Of a DNA stretch of 64,000 nt, positions 50,228 to 62,808 are shown piece by piece. The stretch lies in contig CM062216.1 in the NCBI GenBank assembly GCA_031216445.1, positions 11,187,001 through 11,251,000 of the forward strand. The letters run 5' to 3'. Numbering within the stretch: the stretch's first letter is position 1; every line of letters starts with the position of its first letter. Made by a program: the position numbers and the translations under genes. Below the pieces are notes generated by a model. The model searched no databases, had not been told where the DNA came from, and saw only the letters and a program-made list of their open reading frames with translations. This DNA comes from Lateolabrax maculatus (taxonomy: Eukaryota > Chordata > Actinopteri > Acropomatiformes > Lateolabracidae).

Positions 50228-52247
50228 CCAACTGGCAAAATTGCTGCCTCACTGAGCTGTTTAACAAAGACACTTAAGCAATGCAACTACGAAAGGCTTA
50301 AAGAAATATATATTATTTCATTCATAAAGACAAGATAATAAAGCCGGAGGAGCTGGACGTAGGTGCATAATGGGCTTTAGAGCGGCATCATTTGTTTAGA
50401 CTAACAATTGAAATTTGAAAATGATATTTGCACCGTGACACTGAAGCCAGTCTCAAATTCAAACATGTAGACATGAAAACAAACAGAGACACCCACTGTT
50501 AAGGATTCCTATCTCCTAGGCAGTACTATTTTTTTTTAATTTTCTCTCTTGGAGCAGAGAATTCCCTGTGGACGCTAATATTTCTTCTTGTTTATGTGAT
50601 CTCTGTTAGATAGGCATCAGTGTGATCTCCTCACAAATAGAGCAGGAAATACAGAATAGTAGGTCAAACAAAAACTAGTGAAGAAATACAATGACCAAAG
50701 ATTGGTAGGGTAATCAATTAAAGCAAATCGTATCAATTATGCTAAAAACATTTCAGCCCAAGTTGTTACAAACTCTATTAAAGTGAGAGTTTTGCAGCAG
50801 TGATAGTGTGAGGGTAATCAGAGTATCACAGACTTATAACCCGGGAAAACAGCCCCTATCCCAAAATAACATGACCTTTCTTCCTGCCCTGAGCAGCAGA
50901 AAAAGACTTCCCAGTGTCTTAGTCTGCTGTGGAGGCATCTTTCTGAGGAGCTCCACATTCCTAATCTCTGTGTGCCTCCTTTCAGAAACTCTCAGATTTT
51001 GCTCCAAGCTGTTCCGCTTGCTTTTGTGGCGGCACAAAGATCTGGGCTATGTTACTCTGCACTGGCTTGGAGAACGGATTAATTTGGACCTGCTGGTATC
51101 CGTTTATGTGAGGGGAATTGCTCCCTTATTAACAATCTAGCTTGACTGCAGTACAGTGGAAATTATGACCATTGATGTCTTCTCTCCCTTCAAAATTAAC
51201 ATAGCTCCCTGTAGATTTGTTTTGAATATTTCTTTATTTTTTTAAATTTTATTTGAAATGATACACCAGCATTTGTAGATTAGAGTATTTGTTCATTGAT
51301 GGTTACAAGTGGTTGAGTGCATGCAAAGCAACAATCTTTCAAACACAGACATTAGTCCCCACTCCTCTCTCTTTGTCTTAATCTCTCACTGACTCTCAGA
51401 CGGCAGCACAGAAAGAAGAGAAATTATATCCAGTACCAAATAACTGAATCATTAAGCTGTGAGAACTGAGCCTACTGATAAATACTGAATTAAAATGTAC
51501 CGTATCTTAAAAATCCTAGGCACGCCTAGCTGAAGAACATCGTGACTGCACACACAGCTGTTGCTTCCAGGACAACCTATATCCTGAAACTACACAACAA
51601 CAGTTTTCCAGTAAACTGATAATATCGATAACGATAATAAGGAACACCAGCCCTTATTATCGTGGATGATGACTCAAATTTAGTAGGGGGTTTATTACTT
51701 GTTTTTTAATAAGCAGCCAATTATGAGGAATGCCTGTGTAGCAGGAACTGCAGCCTGTCACAGCCCAGTTTGTCATGTAAGAGACCAAGAAATCTAGACA
51801 GCTTGTCATTCAAAGCTTCTCACCGAGCTCCTATTTTATGTCAGTCATGGAAAACATTTGACATAGTCCTTCTTTGTCGACTGTATGCTTGAATGAAATG
51901 TACAATAGTTTGTGAATTCTGGAGTCACTTCAGCTGAAGTAATTTGATAAGGTGTGTAAAACTCTCATTGGGCACAATATTGCACATTTGTTACACCTCT
52001 TAAATTTCCTCCTTGTTGGTAGCTGTGGTAGCAATGATGATTTGTCGTACACAATCCATATTTCATGGTTTAATTGTGTTCATATAATAAAATAATAATA
52101 ATAAAAAGTCTTTTGTTCCACCCTTAGCCTCTGAGCGGGTCTGTTTTAAACCAGCCGAGTCAGCTGTATTTCCCTTTCGAGACTGATGGTATGGTTGGGA
52201 ATTACTGGATATGATGGTGCAGATGAGGGTTGAATTCTCAGACTAGA

Positions 52248-52250
<3 letters not shown>

Positions 52251-52282
<32 letters not shown>
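52251..52282. repeat. (TG)n microsatellite
   Basis: This is an uninterrupted TG run of about sixteen units in the intergenic desert, a likely length polymorphism. Confidence 0.9.
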
Positions 52283-52283
<1 letters not shown>

Positions 52284-52981
52284 CTTCATGACACACAGGA
52301 GTTGATAACTTGATCACTCAAGTCTCGCATGAATTTACTTATTTTGTCATGGGCAATGCATATCAACAATTAATTTTGTGAATATGTAGAAATCCATTTA
52401 AAACCACACATTTTTGTCTTTCATGGATAAAGGTCATTAATAGCAGACTGAAATCAAAAGCAAATGTCACCCCCTTATGTCTCCCAACCTCCCTGTCAAG
52501 CTGTCAGTGATCAAATTACACAGAAATTCCATAATAGTGTATCTAAAGACATTGCAATAGAGAAAAACTGACTGTTGTATACCAGCGACAGTGTCACATC
52601 TTGTCAGAAAGCTTTGTTGGAACACATGAATCCATGAATTGCATCACAGGCCAGTCTGTCACTGACTTTGCAAAGTTTGCACAAAAGGCTGAACAAATTG
52701 TCTTAACATTGTATCTGTGTTCGAACTAAGAGCTCTGCTCTTCTCAGTGTTTGTCACCAGTATCTGACTCATCTGAGTTGTTTTTCATTTTCAAGCTCAG
52801 CTGTTGAGTATCCCTTGGCGATGCTCCCCGTGCAGCATTTTATGAAATCATTTTACATTTGCATTTATTTTCATCTTCCATATTTGCAAGATTTCTACTT
52901 GCTGTGTGTGCAATTTCCAGCATGTTGCAGCATCGAAGTTACTGATGAGCTGATGTTATAATGTCAGCAATACGATGTAGA

Positions 52982-53083
52982 CAGTTTGATTGAAAAGGTA
53001 ATGACGTCTGCTGATGTCTGATGGCGTGACGCAAAGCCACATATGAGAAGGGTTCTGGAAAATAAAATAGTCACTCATAAGCC
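52982..53083 (+). repeat. Duplicated element, copy B
   Basis: This is the second copy of the element at 50130-50227, in the same orientation and about 2.85 kb away. It has a 7-base insertion after CTGCTGATG and a few substitutions. Both lie in the spacer between igfals and shisa9. Confidence 0.75.
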
Positions 53084-56000
53084 ACACATTTTTTGGTCAT
53101 CATTTTCAACAATGTGAGAGATCCAAATTTCTTCTGATTCACATTTAGTTGGAATAAAAAGTAACTTTACTGTAAATATGTTTCAGACTAAATGTGTTAA
53201 TTAGGACTTCTGTTTCTACCAATAGTCAACATCATTTATAATTCAACTATATTTTTAGAAATCAGTTTTGAATGTCTCATTCTCATCATGTCTCATATTG
53301 AAGTTTATTTTTGATTACATGAGCTCTGTCACCTTAATCATCCCAACGCTCTGTTTGAATTCGGCATCAATTAGGGATCTCTTTTATTGTTCATCTTTGT
53401 AAAGCCACAATATGCCAAATATATACAGTAACATTGACACATTTCTTATACACAGTTACACTGTTGTGTTTCTTGTCAGTGTAAAAGCAGAAATCTGTCC
53501 CAACACATTGTAGGTGCTTTTAAGTAAGAAAAACAATAAATGCATGAAGCAATGAACATTGGCTGCCATGAAGTCTCTAAATTAAAACCTGTGGCACACT
53601 TAATTTGTTACTCCAGTGCATTTGTTTTTCCCCGCGGATTGGCTCTTTGTTGTGAAGAGTACAATCCTGCATTATTTCATGTTTTAATTTTTTTATGTCA
53701 TTGCTGTAGGATCAAGATTTTTCAGAGACCAGGACATTGCTGTGTTCCTCTGTCTGACTGAATTAGGTTATTGTGCTGATTTAATTTCCAGAGGGAACCA
53801 CCCTGGTGGTAGGAAACATCATTTGCTAATTAACAAGAATGTCTCCTGGCGTTATTCAAGAAAATGACAGTGCTCCCAGAGGCTTGTTAAAACTGAAGTT
53901 CTGGTAGAAAGCACGGCTGTAAACACGAGTGATCTGCAGTAACAAGTCCAAAATGGATTGAATTTTTCCAACAAGTGCAAAAGGAGAGTGAGAAGCAAAG
54001 TGATCCAAATGTGCCCTCAATATCAATTGCTGTATTGTTCTAAACAACTGAGGTTGCCTGCCAACCACAATACTGGTGCTTTTGTTTTTCATGTGGTACA
54101 TTCCTGTGTGGAGTTGTTATTGGCTGCATAACTACAAAAGAAGGTTTGAAGCCTGTGTGAGTGTGTGTGTGTGTGTTCTACCTTTCTGATATTTAACGTT
54201 GTCTCCTGTGGTTGAAGTATTTCAGGAAAGTTTCCGTTTTTCTCCAAAATCATATTGTAATTGAATTCCAATGCAAAGCCATACTACCAAACACATAAAC
54301 AAAAAAAGCTTTTGTTTCTGATGGCAAAACTTTGCTTTGTTCTGTTTAGTTATCGTGCTGTTCTACTGCTATTGTACTTTTATTTAATCATGCACTTATT
54401 ACTCAGTTTAGTTTGACAATCTATATAAGCACTTGGCTGAATAGATTCAGCTCCTTTATTTATCCAGGCCTTGACAGATAAGCATGTATTGAGTGGCAGC
54501 GACTTCAAGAAATGCCTCTCAGTGGTACATTTGTACTAAGTCTACATTGAGGGAATCAATGTGCATAGCTCCCAGTGTGTAGACTTAATGAGTGTGAGTG
54601 TGAGGCTGTAGCCTTCTATTGTTATTGTGTTAATGCACTTGAACAAGCTGTGTACAACATGAGCTGTTGTATGAAAAGTAGTTGTTTTTTCCTCTTTATT
54701 GATCCACAGCTTTTGACTACGTCCTTCAGCTCAAATTAATTATTTAAACACTATGTAATATGAATGGATATGTGAAACTTAAATAGACAGAATTTTTATA
54801 AAAAAGTGCGGAGAATAAACGTTCTGCAAAAATATGCATTTACAACTTGCAAAAGGTTTTGAATATACCATTAAAACAAATTAGACTTAGACGTTCAAGC
54901 ATTTTTTCTAAATCAACAAATGTTAGTTACATTGAACATCAATCCCAAGATTATTTTTCTAAATGTGCAAACATGTAACTTATGCTGCATGTTGCTGCTT
55001 AGAAGAACAACTAAATTACTAGCCCAGTTTCATGTTAATAAATTACACTTAAATATGGTTTCATGGTTTTAACTATCAAGGACAAATAAAGAAAGAGTTT
55101 TAAGAAAGTCTGGAGAACACACAGATTAATAAAAATAATTTTAATGTAGACAGTATAATGATATATATATAAGTTTACAGCTGGAGCACACTGAAACAGA
55201 AAGTCCAATCAACTGTAGTATATTAAACAGAAAAGGGCCCTTTGGCTGCACACAAGCGCTCTTTCATGTTGTTATGATACCATCTGGTGTGGTGTGGGGG
55301 GGCACCTAATAGAACCAGCTACAATCAGAATATAAAAAGAAAAGGAAAACAACTAAAGAGTATTACTGAGCATTAAAAATGCTACAGAAAACTTTTGAAC
55401 AGAAATTATGTACATTTGTTTCTTTGTTTTTGAGATTATATGCATCTTCTCTCATTTTTTTTGCTGCGGGTACCATACCCTACCATCAGCCAAATGTTGT
55501 TTTCTTTTTAGTTAAAAAGAAAGAGGTAAGTCAGTTGAACAAACCAATTACAAAACGGTAAAAGCTGTAGTAGCTTTACTGACATTATTTAACATTCCAA
55601 CTGACAGGTAAACAGAGTCCACTAATATTGTGCTACAGCTGCTCATTGCCAATGAATATTTCCTTTGTACAAGGCAGGTTACACTCGGATGGTATATCTA
55701 ATACGTGAAAATAAGTTAATGTTGGTGTGCACTGTCTTGCAGAAACCTTGTACCTGTATTACCATAAAAGGCAGCCATAGAGGTTTTCCACATTTAGAAA
55801 ATGTTTCATGAACCTTGGATTTTTCCAGACTGCATTGAAACTTTTTCAGAATACCACAATAAAACTGAGTCACATGTTTAACTGTAATTTCATATAATTC
55901 AATGCAAGAAAAGTGGCATTTTAGAGATTCAAGGTTTTTGCAGTACTTTTTTTTTTTTTTTTTTGCTGTGGATTATATTTTCCTGCTCAAACAATATATG

Positions 56001-58564
56001 GAAAACATTTAAATGTTCAGTGGTTTTTCAGGGTAACGGAAGGATGGGAACTGTCAGATACAGAGGTTTTCAATATATTTAACAGGCACCTTAAACCGAA
56101 GTAACTATGTATTGTACATAAAGACGCATAACAACATTCATTAGAGCAATAAGGTAATCAGATGCATATTTTGATAATGAGCTAACAGTGATACAAAGAA
56201 TTGATAGCCATTAATGTGAACTGTATTAGACCTGTGATCATAGGGGCTTTCCTTCAAACTTTACCAAGCTATAACATTGCTGCTGTGTCCTTACTACTGG
56301 ATGTTTCAAAGCAAACAGATATTAAACACATTTTGTTTTTAGTTTGCAGTATTACAGTAGATCTTCATGTGTAAATAGGGTGTACTGTAGCTTAATAAGA
56401 GTGAATTCAGTATCTTTAAGGGGAAAAAAATCAAACAATTTGCATTCACAGAACAAGAACATTCAGTGGTAGTCACTATACAAGAATTGTATTTATTGTT
56501 TGTTGTAAATAAAAATCTCAGCTAAATCAATAGTTGAGTTTCAGTCATGTGAAAAATGTCATATAATGGTGATTCACTGAACAGTTAATTATGTGAAAGG
56601 ACAGTTCGGTGCACTAAAGGTACATAATAAAATTGTGCATACAGTTTGGTTGCAAGTCAGTAAGAACAGCTAAGATTTGGACTTTGGAGAGTACACCCTT
56701 TATACTAGCAGTTCCCACTTCCCACTTGTGTATCAGCTATGAGTGCAATCTTGTCCTTGGCTGCTTGAAATAGTCATGCCCATGAGTAAAACTTGCAGGC
56801 AGGCGTGAGTGTCTTTTTATATTGCTTGGCTTGGAAATCAGTGCGAAAAATGATCAATTGCACCAAAAAACCTTGTTTATTAAAAACATTTTGCCAAGTG
56901 TGGCATGAGTTCCAGCGTACTGTCCTTTTTCAGTAAGTTCTTGATCTGATACTTTAGCTGAGATAAGAAGTGGTGACCAATATTTAAACATATCTTAGTT
57001 AACTAAAATACCACAACAACTGGTAAATATTGTCATGTAGTGAGTAGCTAGGGTCACTTCAACAAAAAACTGTATATATGTCTTTAGGTGACCAATTTAT
57101 TTGAGTAGTAACAGACAAAAAAAAAACAAACTTTACTTTGCTACACAGCATTGTTACATTCATCCTGACAGAAGTTCATTAACTATTAACCACCCTCAAC
57201 ACTGGATACGTCGACTGCTACTGTAACACTGGTTTCAGACTGTCCAGACCAGATACATTCAATAACTGTGGGATTTGGAATTAATTTTGATAAAAGCTAA
57301 TGAAAACTATGATGCAAACTCTGAGCCACCATCTTCACACTGAAAATGAATTTTGTTGGGGGCATAATGGACTAAGGATAAGACCAATCACCACTGGGGC
57401 TTCATCTACGGTATATTCTAGGATAATCACACGCATGCTGGTACTGATGAGAGGCACTATTACACCAATACAACACTGGTTCAACACTGCAGCTACTTCT
57501 CCTAGTAATCATACAAATATATGTATCAGTAGGATGTCTGTTGGCAGTGACTTGGTTTAAATGCATTTAAAAAGTTTCCTTCAAAATGAGACATCTACCA
57601 CTTTAAAAAGTGACACTACATTCACGAAATTTTATTTGACTTTTTAATGGATTTTAAGTCATTTAGGTCAACAGTAACACTTTCACGGACTGATTCCTCT
57701 ATATTTTAGAAATACTGAATAATATACTCATAAGCTCATGAATATCTCCGAAATGGACGTACAGCATTTTGGAAACAAACCTGTAAAACGTACTTTTAGA
57801 CAACATTTATGTCTCAAAGTCTATTTCTTAAATTAATATAGTTCTTACTTAAGTCAGTGATAGTCATGGCCATCGAAATTGTGTGTGACCAACTGGTGAT
57901 GCTTATGTTTTTAAGTTGGACTTTATGTGTTCTTCCTGATTAACTGGTGTAATATACTGAACTACTAGATCTTTCATTTCAAATAAATAAATAAACAAAC
58001 AAAATAGTCAAAATTGGGGCTGGTTAAAATTATTTAGGTAATATTATCAAATTTATCATCCCTGGACACTGCACTTGATCCAACACCAGTGTAGCAGTGC
58101 CAAACATTTTCAAACAATTGTCAAGTAAAGCATTTCATCAATACCTGATTAACCACAGGCTACTCAACATTGATAATTAGATAAATAAGGAAATGTTAAT
58201 GTAATACAAAATGTATAATATACTTTTTAAGGTCCATTTGATATCTCAGTAAATACTGTCAACAGTACTGTATGTCACATGTCTCATCACTGTTATATGT
58301 ATATGAGTTATGTAACTTTCCTGTTTTGTTTTAGCAGTAAGATTATATGACAACATATTCATTACTGTGTCCTCCTTGATAGTGACTGATACTGAGTCCT
58401 GTTACGGTACACTTCATCTTTAGGTGGCGTCTTAAATGCTGCCCATTACATGCACAACTGCACATACTACAGTCCATGTTGACTTCTTACACCACCACCC
58501 ACAGTCAGCAGTTACTGCCTTTCTTAAACGCAGACTCCTTTTAAGCCTGATGTTTCACAGTCCC

Positions 58565-61500
58565 TCATACTGTCACTTCTGTCTTGCTGTTGGTAACAAA
58601 GTATGGTCGTGGAGGCATGTAGCGAGCGGTGTGCAGTTCCTTCTCTATGATGCAGAGTTTCTTTGGGCCATAGCTCTGTCGGAGTCCCAGTGTGTCTTTG
58701 CTTTCCCAGGATCTTAACACCCCTGGGCTCGCAGCAGTGCTGGCGCCATAAGACTGCGAGCCATGGCTCTTGGGGCTTTTGTACTTGTGTCCATTCTGCT
58801 TTGCAGACAGCTGTCTGGGTGGGCTGTAAGGATTACTCGGCTCTGGGTCCATATCCACAGCTTCCATGGGAAGGCTGCCCTTGGTTGTCATCTCAATCGT
58901 TTGCCGCCGGTTGCTGTAGAAGCTGTCATTAGCTTTCTCTGCTAATAAATAGAGATAAACAACATGATAGTTCTTTGTCATTTCCTCCTTCATTAGAATT
59001 ACATTGTGTCCTGTGTGATGAACTAGACAGGCTGCTAAAAATAAACCTAAAGTTATTATTATTGGTTAAAGTTGTTGCTAAAGCATCCAAAAAAGTCAGA
59101 GGGACATAAATAGTCCAGAGTGAGAGTCCAGTAGTCGAATTTCACATCTTCAGGCCTCCCAGCAACTAATCAAAAGAGAAATTAACTATATGCAGAACTT
59201 ATATTGATCATCCTATACAAATGCTGTAAATGCCCATGAAGAAATTACAGATAATGTTGTATTTACAGCTTTATAACGAGGAACTCTGTCTTTACTGCCT
59301 TGTCTTTGATTGATGTATTATTCAAGCATATTTTTAGGAGCGGAATAACTAAATACAAATATAGATTACATAAAAGAAATTGATTGAATAAAAAAATTAT
59401 CTGAAAAACATGCACAGGAAGGGGAAGTACTTTATCAGCCCTGGTTAGTGTCTGCAGATATTCATTTCATGCTGCATCTATCCCTAACATCTTCCACCAC
59501 TAAGTTAGGGAAGCCTGTAGTGTAGCCTGAGAGATGAAACCTAGGGCAAAAAAGTCTGCAAACCACTGGCTGCACCACTCATTAACATGTGATAAATGAC
59601 CCCATGCCACCTCCCGCCCATTCCCAGTAGAAATCATGCCCTTGGTACACAGTAATGTAGTCTAGAATGCTCATAGTTTTGACTAAATTGTGGTAGCTGC
59701 ATACAACCTATTACAGGAAGCCAGAACATGGTTAATATATATTTTTCCCATTATGCCTTCTTTTCATCCATTACATAAAATTACATATATGCCAACTATA
59801 TTGAGTGAGTGGTCCAGTTGTGCGCCAACTCCACTGAATATTTGTTGAGATTCCAGTAAGTGAAATCAGTTTAGTATGACTAAGACGTTTGCCAGTAGAC
59901 CACTGCACAGTATATCTTGTCTTTTGTCATTTGTCTTGCTGTAATCTGCTATAATTTGCTCATAACAACAACAACTGTGGTGTGATTTTATGTCTCCAAT
60001 TTGGTGGAGACAATGTATGAAAAATGTATTCATTTGAGCACTAATTGAGCCTGAGCACACCAAGCTCCAGGATTTTCTTTTTCAATTGTTTGCCAACATT
60101 TCAGAATTTTTTAATGAAATGTCTCACAGATAACCTTTAATGCGCTCTCTTCATCAGCAGCCTGAGTCTGTACTCTGGATCAGTGATGAACAGCATATCC
60201 TTTACAGCAGCTACTTCTGTGAAACCCACGTCAGTGCTGGTAGATGAACACATATACTAGGACCACAGAGGCTCACATGGCTCACAGTGTACAGTATAGT
60301 TGCATCTCATCACAACACTCCAAATCATTTGTGTTTTGATTGCTCCTGATTGTCTCCTGTCCCCAGTCTCATTAGCTAAGATTTGCTCTATTTTTATTTT
60401 CCCTAATGATCGGTTTGTTTGACAGCACTTCAGTGGATTAGCAGTGGAGAAGCTTCAGCTGCTCGTGTAAATCACAAAGCGCGAGCTTTGTATGTGATTG
60501 GGCCTACTACACAAATGCTTATAGCTGTCATCCCTTCCATGGCCAGGTCTGTCAAACACAGCTAATTGATTTAAATAGGATTCATTTATAGAATGGCAAT
60601 CAAATACCAGACCAGAAATATCTTCACTCAAGACACTGATACTTCTTCTTATTAACTTATTTATTTTTTGTTTGTGTGTGAGTTAAGAGCACAGGCAAAG
60701 ATACCTGTTGGCCAAAATACAGGTCACTGAAATTTAAAAGTAGTTTTTCACTATATTAGACAAGTCAAAACACTGCTAATAAATTCTTTATATTTTCAGC
60801 ATTTTGGAATTCTGGTTTGAAGTTTGCATATGGCGTAGAATTTAGTGGTGAACAGAGACAAAACATTCATTAACAGTGATGGCTTAATTTGCTTATAAAG
60901 TGTGCCTGGCCATTTGTGCTCAACTCCACTGTAACATATAGACTGTTAACATCATCTGTCATCAATATTTAAATATCAGCTCAAATACTTTAGAGAATTA
61001 TACTATACTGTGTATAATATACTATATATTATACACATACTAATTCCCTAATGTATATAAAATGGGTGACTTTCTTATTTTGCAATACAGGATCCATTTT
61101 GTATAATTTTCTGATTTGCAGGGATGTATTTTTATTTTCAAACTTTGACACTGCAGTTTTTTTCAAGACTTCAAGAAAAAATATTTGGCACCATCATGCA
61201 GAGTGGTACTATTTTCGTATTTGCTATTCATTCTTGTTTCAAATGCTTTCCAGGCACTGGCTGCAGACTTTACAAAATTAGCACATGAGAAGAACAACCA
61301 ACTTGCTTCTATAAATAAACTTTCAGTTCCTCTCTCTGTTGGCATTGATGGACTATGGATTAACTGACAAGGATTTCTGTATGCCAGAGATTTTGATGGA
61401 GATTTAAACCAACTAGGTTCCTATTTAAAGAAAAGGACTGTTTTGAAGTACATATCTAACAACTAGGGGCGGGAAAAATGGCCCCAGAATAACTTCACGA

Positions 61501-62808
61501 TAATAATATTCTTGACGATATGACAAAATACTGAAAAAGATGTTATTATTGATATTATATATTATTCAACATACAATTGCAACAAAATAAGTGTCATAGT
61601 TTTATATGTCAGCATAAATGTTTGCCTTCGAAAATATTCAGTAAAAACTCAACCAAATGCTTCGAAGCTTCTACCGTTGCCATGGTAATTGACATCCAAC
61701 TCAGTATTTGAATCTGGCGTCCCAGCCGGTATCATATTAAAAGTGATACCGTTATTATCGTGAACAAAACGATATGGCACACCCCTACTAACAACACATG
61801 TTTTGTGAACAGGATTCTTGCTGTAGAAGTAGATATAGACTATAGTAAATAATAGACTGAAAAACTGTCAAAGCTACATTGTCTTACATGATTTTAATGC
61901 TAAACTAAAAAGAGAGAGCTCTCACTAATAACTGCAGCTGGCAGGAAATTTTAATAACATGTTATTCATCTGTTGAGACAAGCAATGTTTAACACAAAAT
62001 TAACCACATTTAATTTGACTGGTATTCCATAAAACATTACATGAGGCATTTCGGATTCATTTTCTGCCTCATAAACTTGTCCTCTATTATAACTCAGATT
62101 ACGGATTCTGTTGTTTCCTGTTCACCTGATTAAACCTCAACACTCCTCCTTATATGGGGGGGGGGGGGGGAATCTTCTTGACCTTCCGCAACTACACGTT
62201 GTTACTTGTCACTTAGATCATGAAAGTGACGCACTACTTTATAGAGTATATAGGCGACAATATAGAATAGAATTGAGTATTTATCCTATATAAATTATAG
62301 AATATTATAGATCCAAGACGGAACTGACAGAAGGGCGTGGAAAAAAAGGGCGCAATTACGAATCTGTCTGCTACTTCAGCACCACGGACAGTGCCATGGA
62401 TTTATCAATACAGAGCACAGTTAGGCTCCTGATATTCCAGAGCCATGGTCGGGGCCATAGATTCTAACTCCCACAAACCTCAGTTAGATCAAGGATCACT
62501 GAATCAGGCAGGTTAACAAGGGGGATTTATTATGGTCATTTTGCTAACTAGAGGGATGGCATCCCCCCTCACCCACCCTCAAATTTGCATACTGGCGCTA
62601 CTTAATTAGATCAAATGATGAGCAGCAACTGCTTTTTAATCTTTATGGCTCATCATGAACATCTTACCCACGGCCTTGAGCGTGGCGTACTTGTTGAGAT
62701 CCTTGACAGGCTTCTGTTGCTCATAGGGGCTGGTGATCTGTCCCACAGCCGGGTAAGGCTGTGTTATCAGAGTTGATGCTTGAGCCGTGTTGTTCATCTG
62801 GTTGGTAT
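58565..62808 (-). CDS. shisa9: Shisa family member 9 (CKAMP44), C-terminal exons only
   Basis: Two coding exons are seen, 62668-62808 and the last one, 58565-58938 (58941 with the alternative acceptor), giving about 170 residues. SHISA9 is a single-pass brain protein that associates with AMPA receptors and modulates their desensitisation. The first exon encodes QMNNTAQ, QITSPYEQQ, DLNKYATLKAV, matching the human cytoplasmic tail (QISNPYEQQ, ELNKYASLKAV). The last encodes KANDSFYSNRR, SAKQNG, and ends PYFVTNSKTEVTV; EVTV is the PDZ-binding motif known to bind scaffolds such as PSD-95 and PICK1. The signal peptide, Cys-rich Shisa domain and membrane segment must lie past the right edge. The human segment between these parts (SSDGDWAV) was not found in the 3.7-kb intron, so an exon may be missed or skipped. 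Teleosts can have shisa9a and shisa9b; I cannot tell which this is. Confidence 0.9.
61464..61787. mobile_element. hAT-type non-autonomous element with 8-bp TSD
   Basis: The 324-bp element starts TAGGGGCGGGAAAAATGGC. Its other end, inverted, reads TAGGGGTGTGCCATATCG. It is flanked on both sides by the identical 8-mer CTAACAAC (61456-61463 and 61788-61795). An 8-bp target duplication and such termini are typical of hAT transposons. The interior is AT-rich and non-coding, so it is a MITE. It sits in the shisa9 intron before the last coding exon. The perfect duplication suggests a fairly recent insertion. Confidence 0.8.

Larger units (their letters stand above)
41600..58560. other. Gene desert between igfals and shisa9
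   Basis: About 17 kb without a supported coding gene. Open frames are short, unmatched to any family I know and lack coherent splice sites. The part nearest 58.5 kb (roughly 55-58.5 kb) is probably the 3'UTR of shisa9 on the minus strand. Items of note are listed separately: a telomere-like stretch, a LINE-like remnant, a candidate exon, a (TG)n run and a pair of homologous ~100-bp elements. Large spacers beside neural genes such as shisa9 often hold enhancers; that is inference. Confidence 0.5.

Noticed and set aside
50808..51140. Plus-strand open frame of 110 residues with hydrophobic stretches
   Set aside because: No family match and no splice context. Hydrophobicity follows from T-rich DNA.
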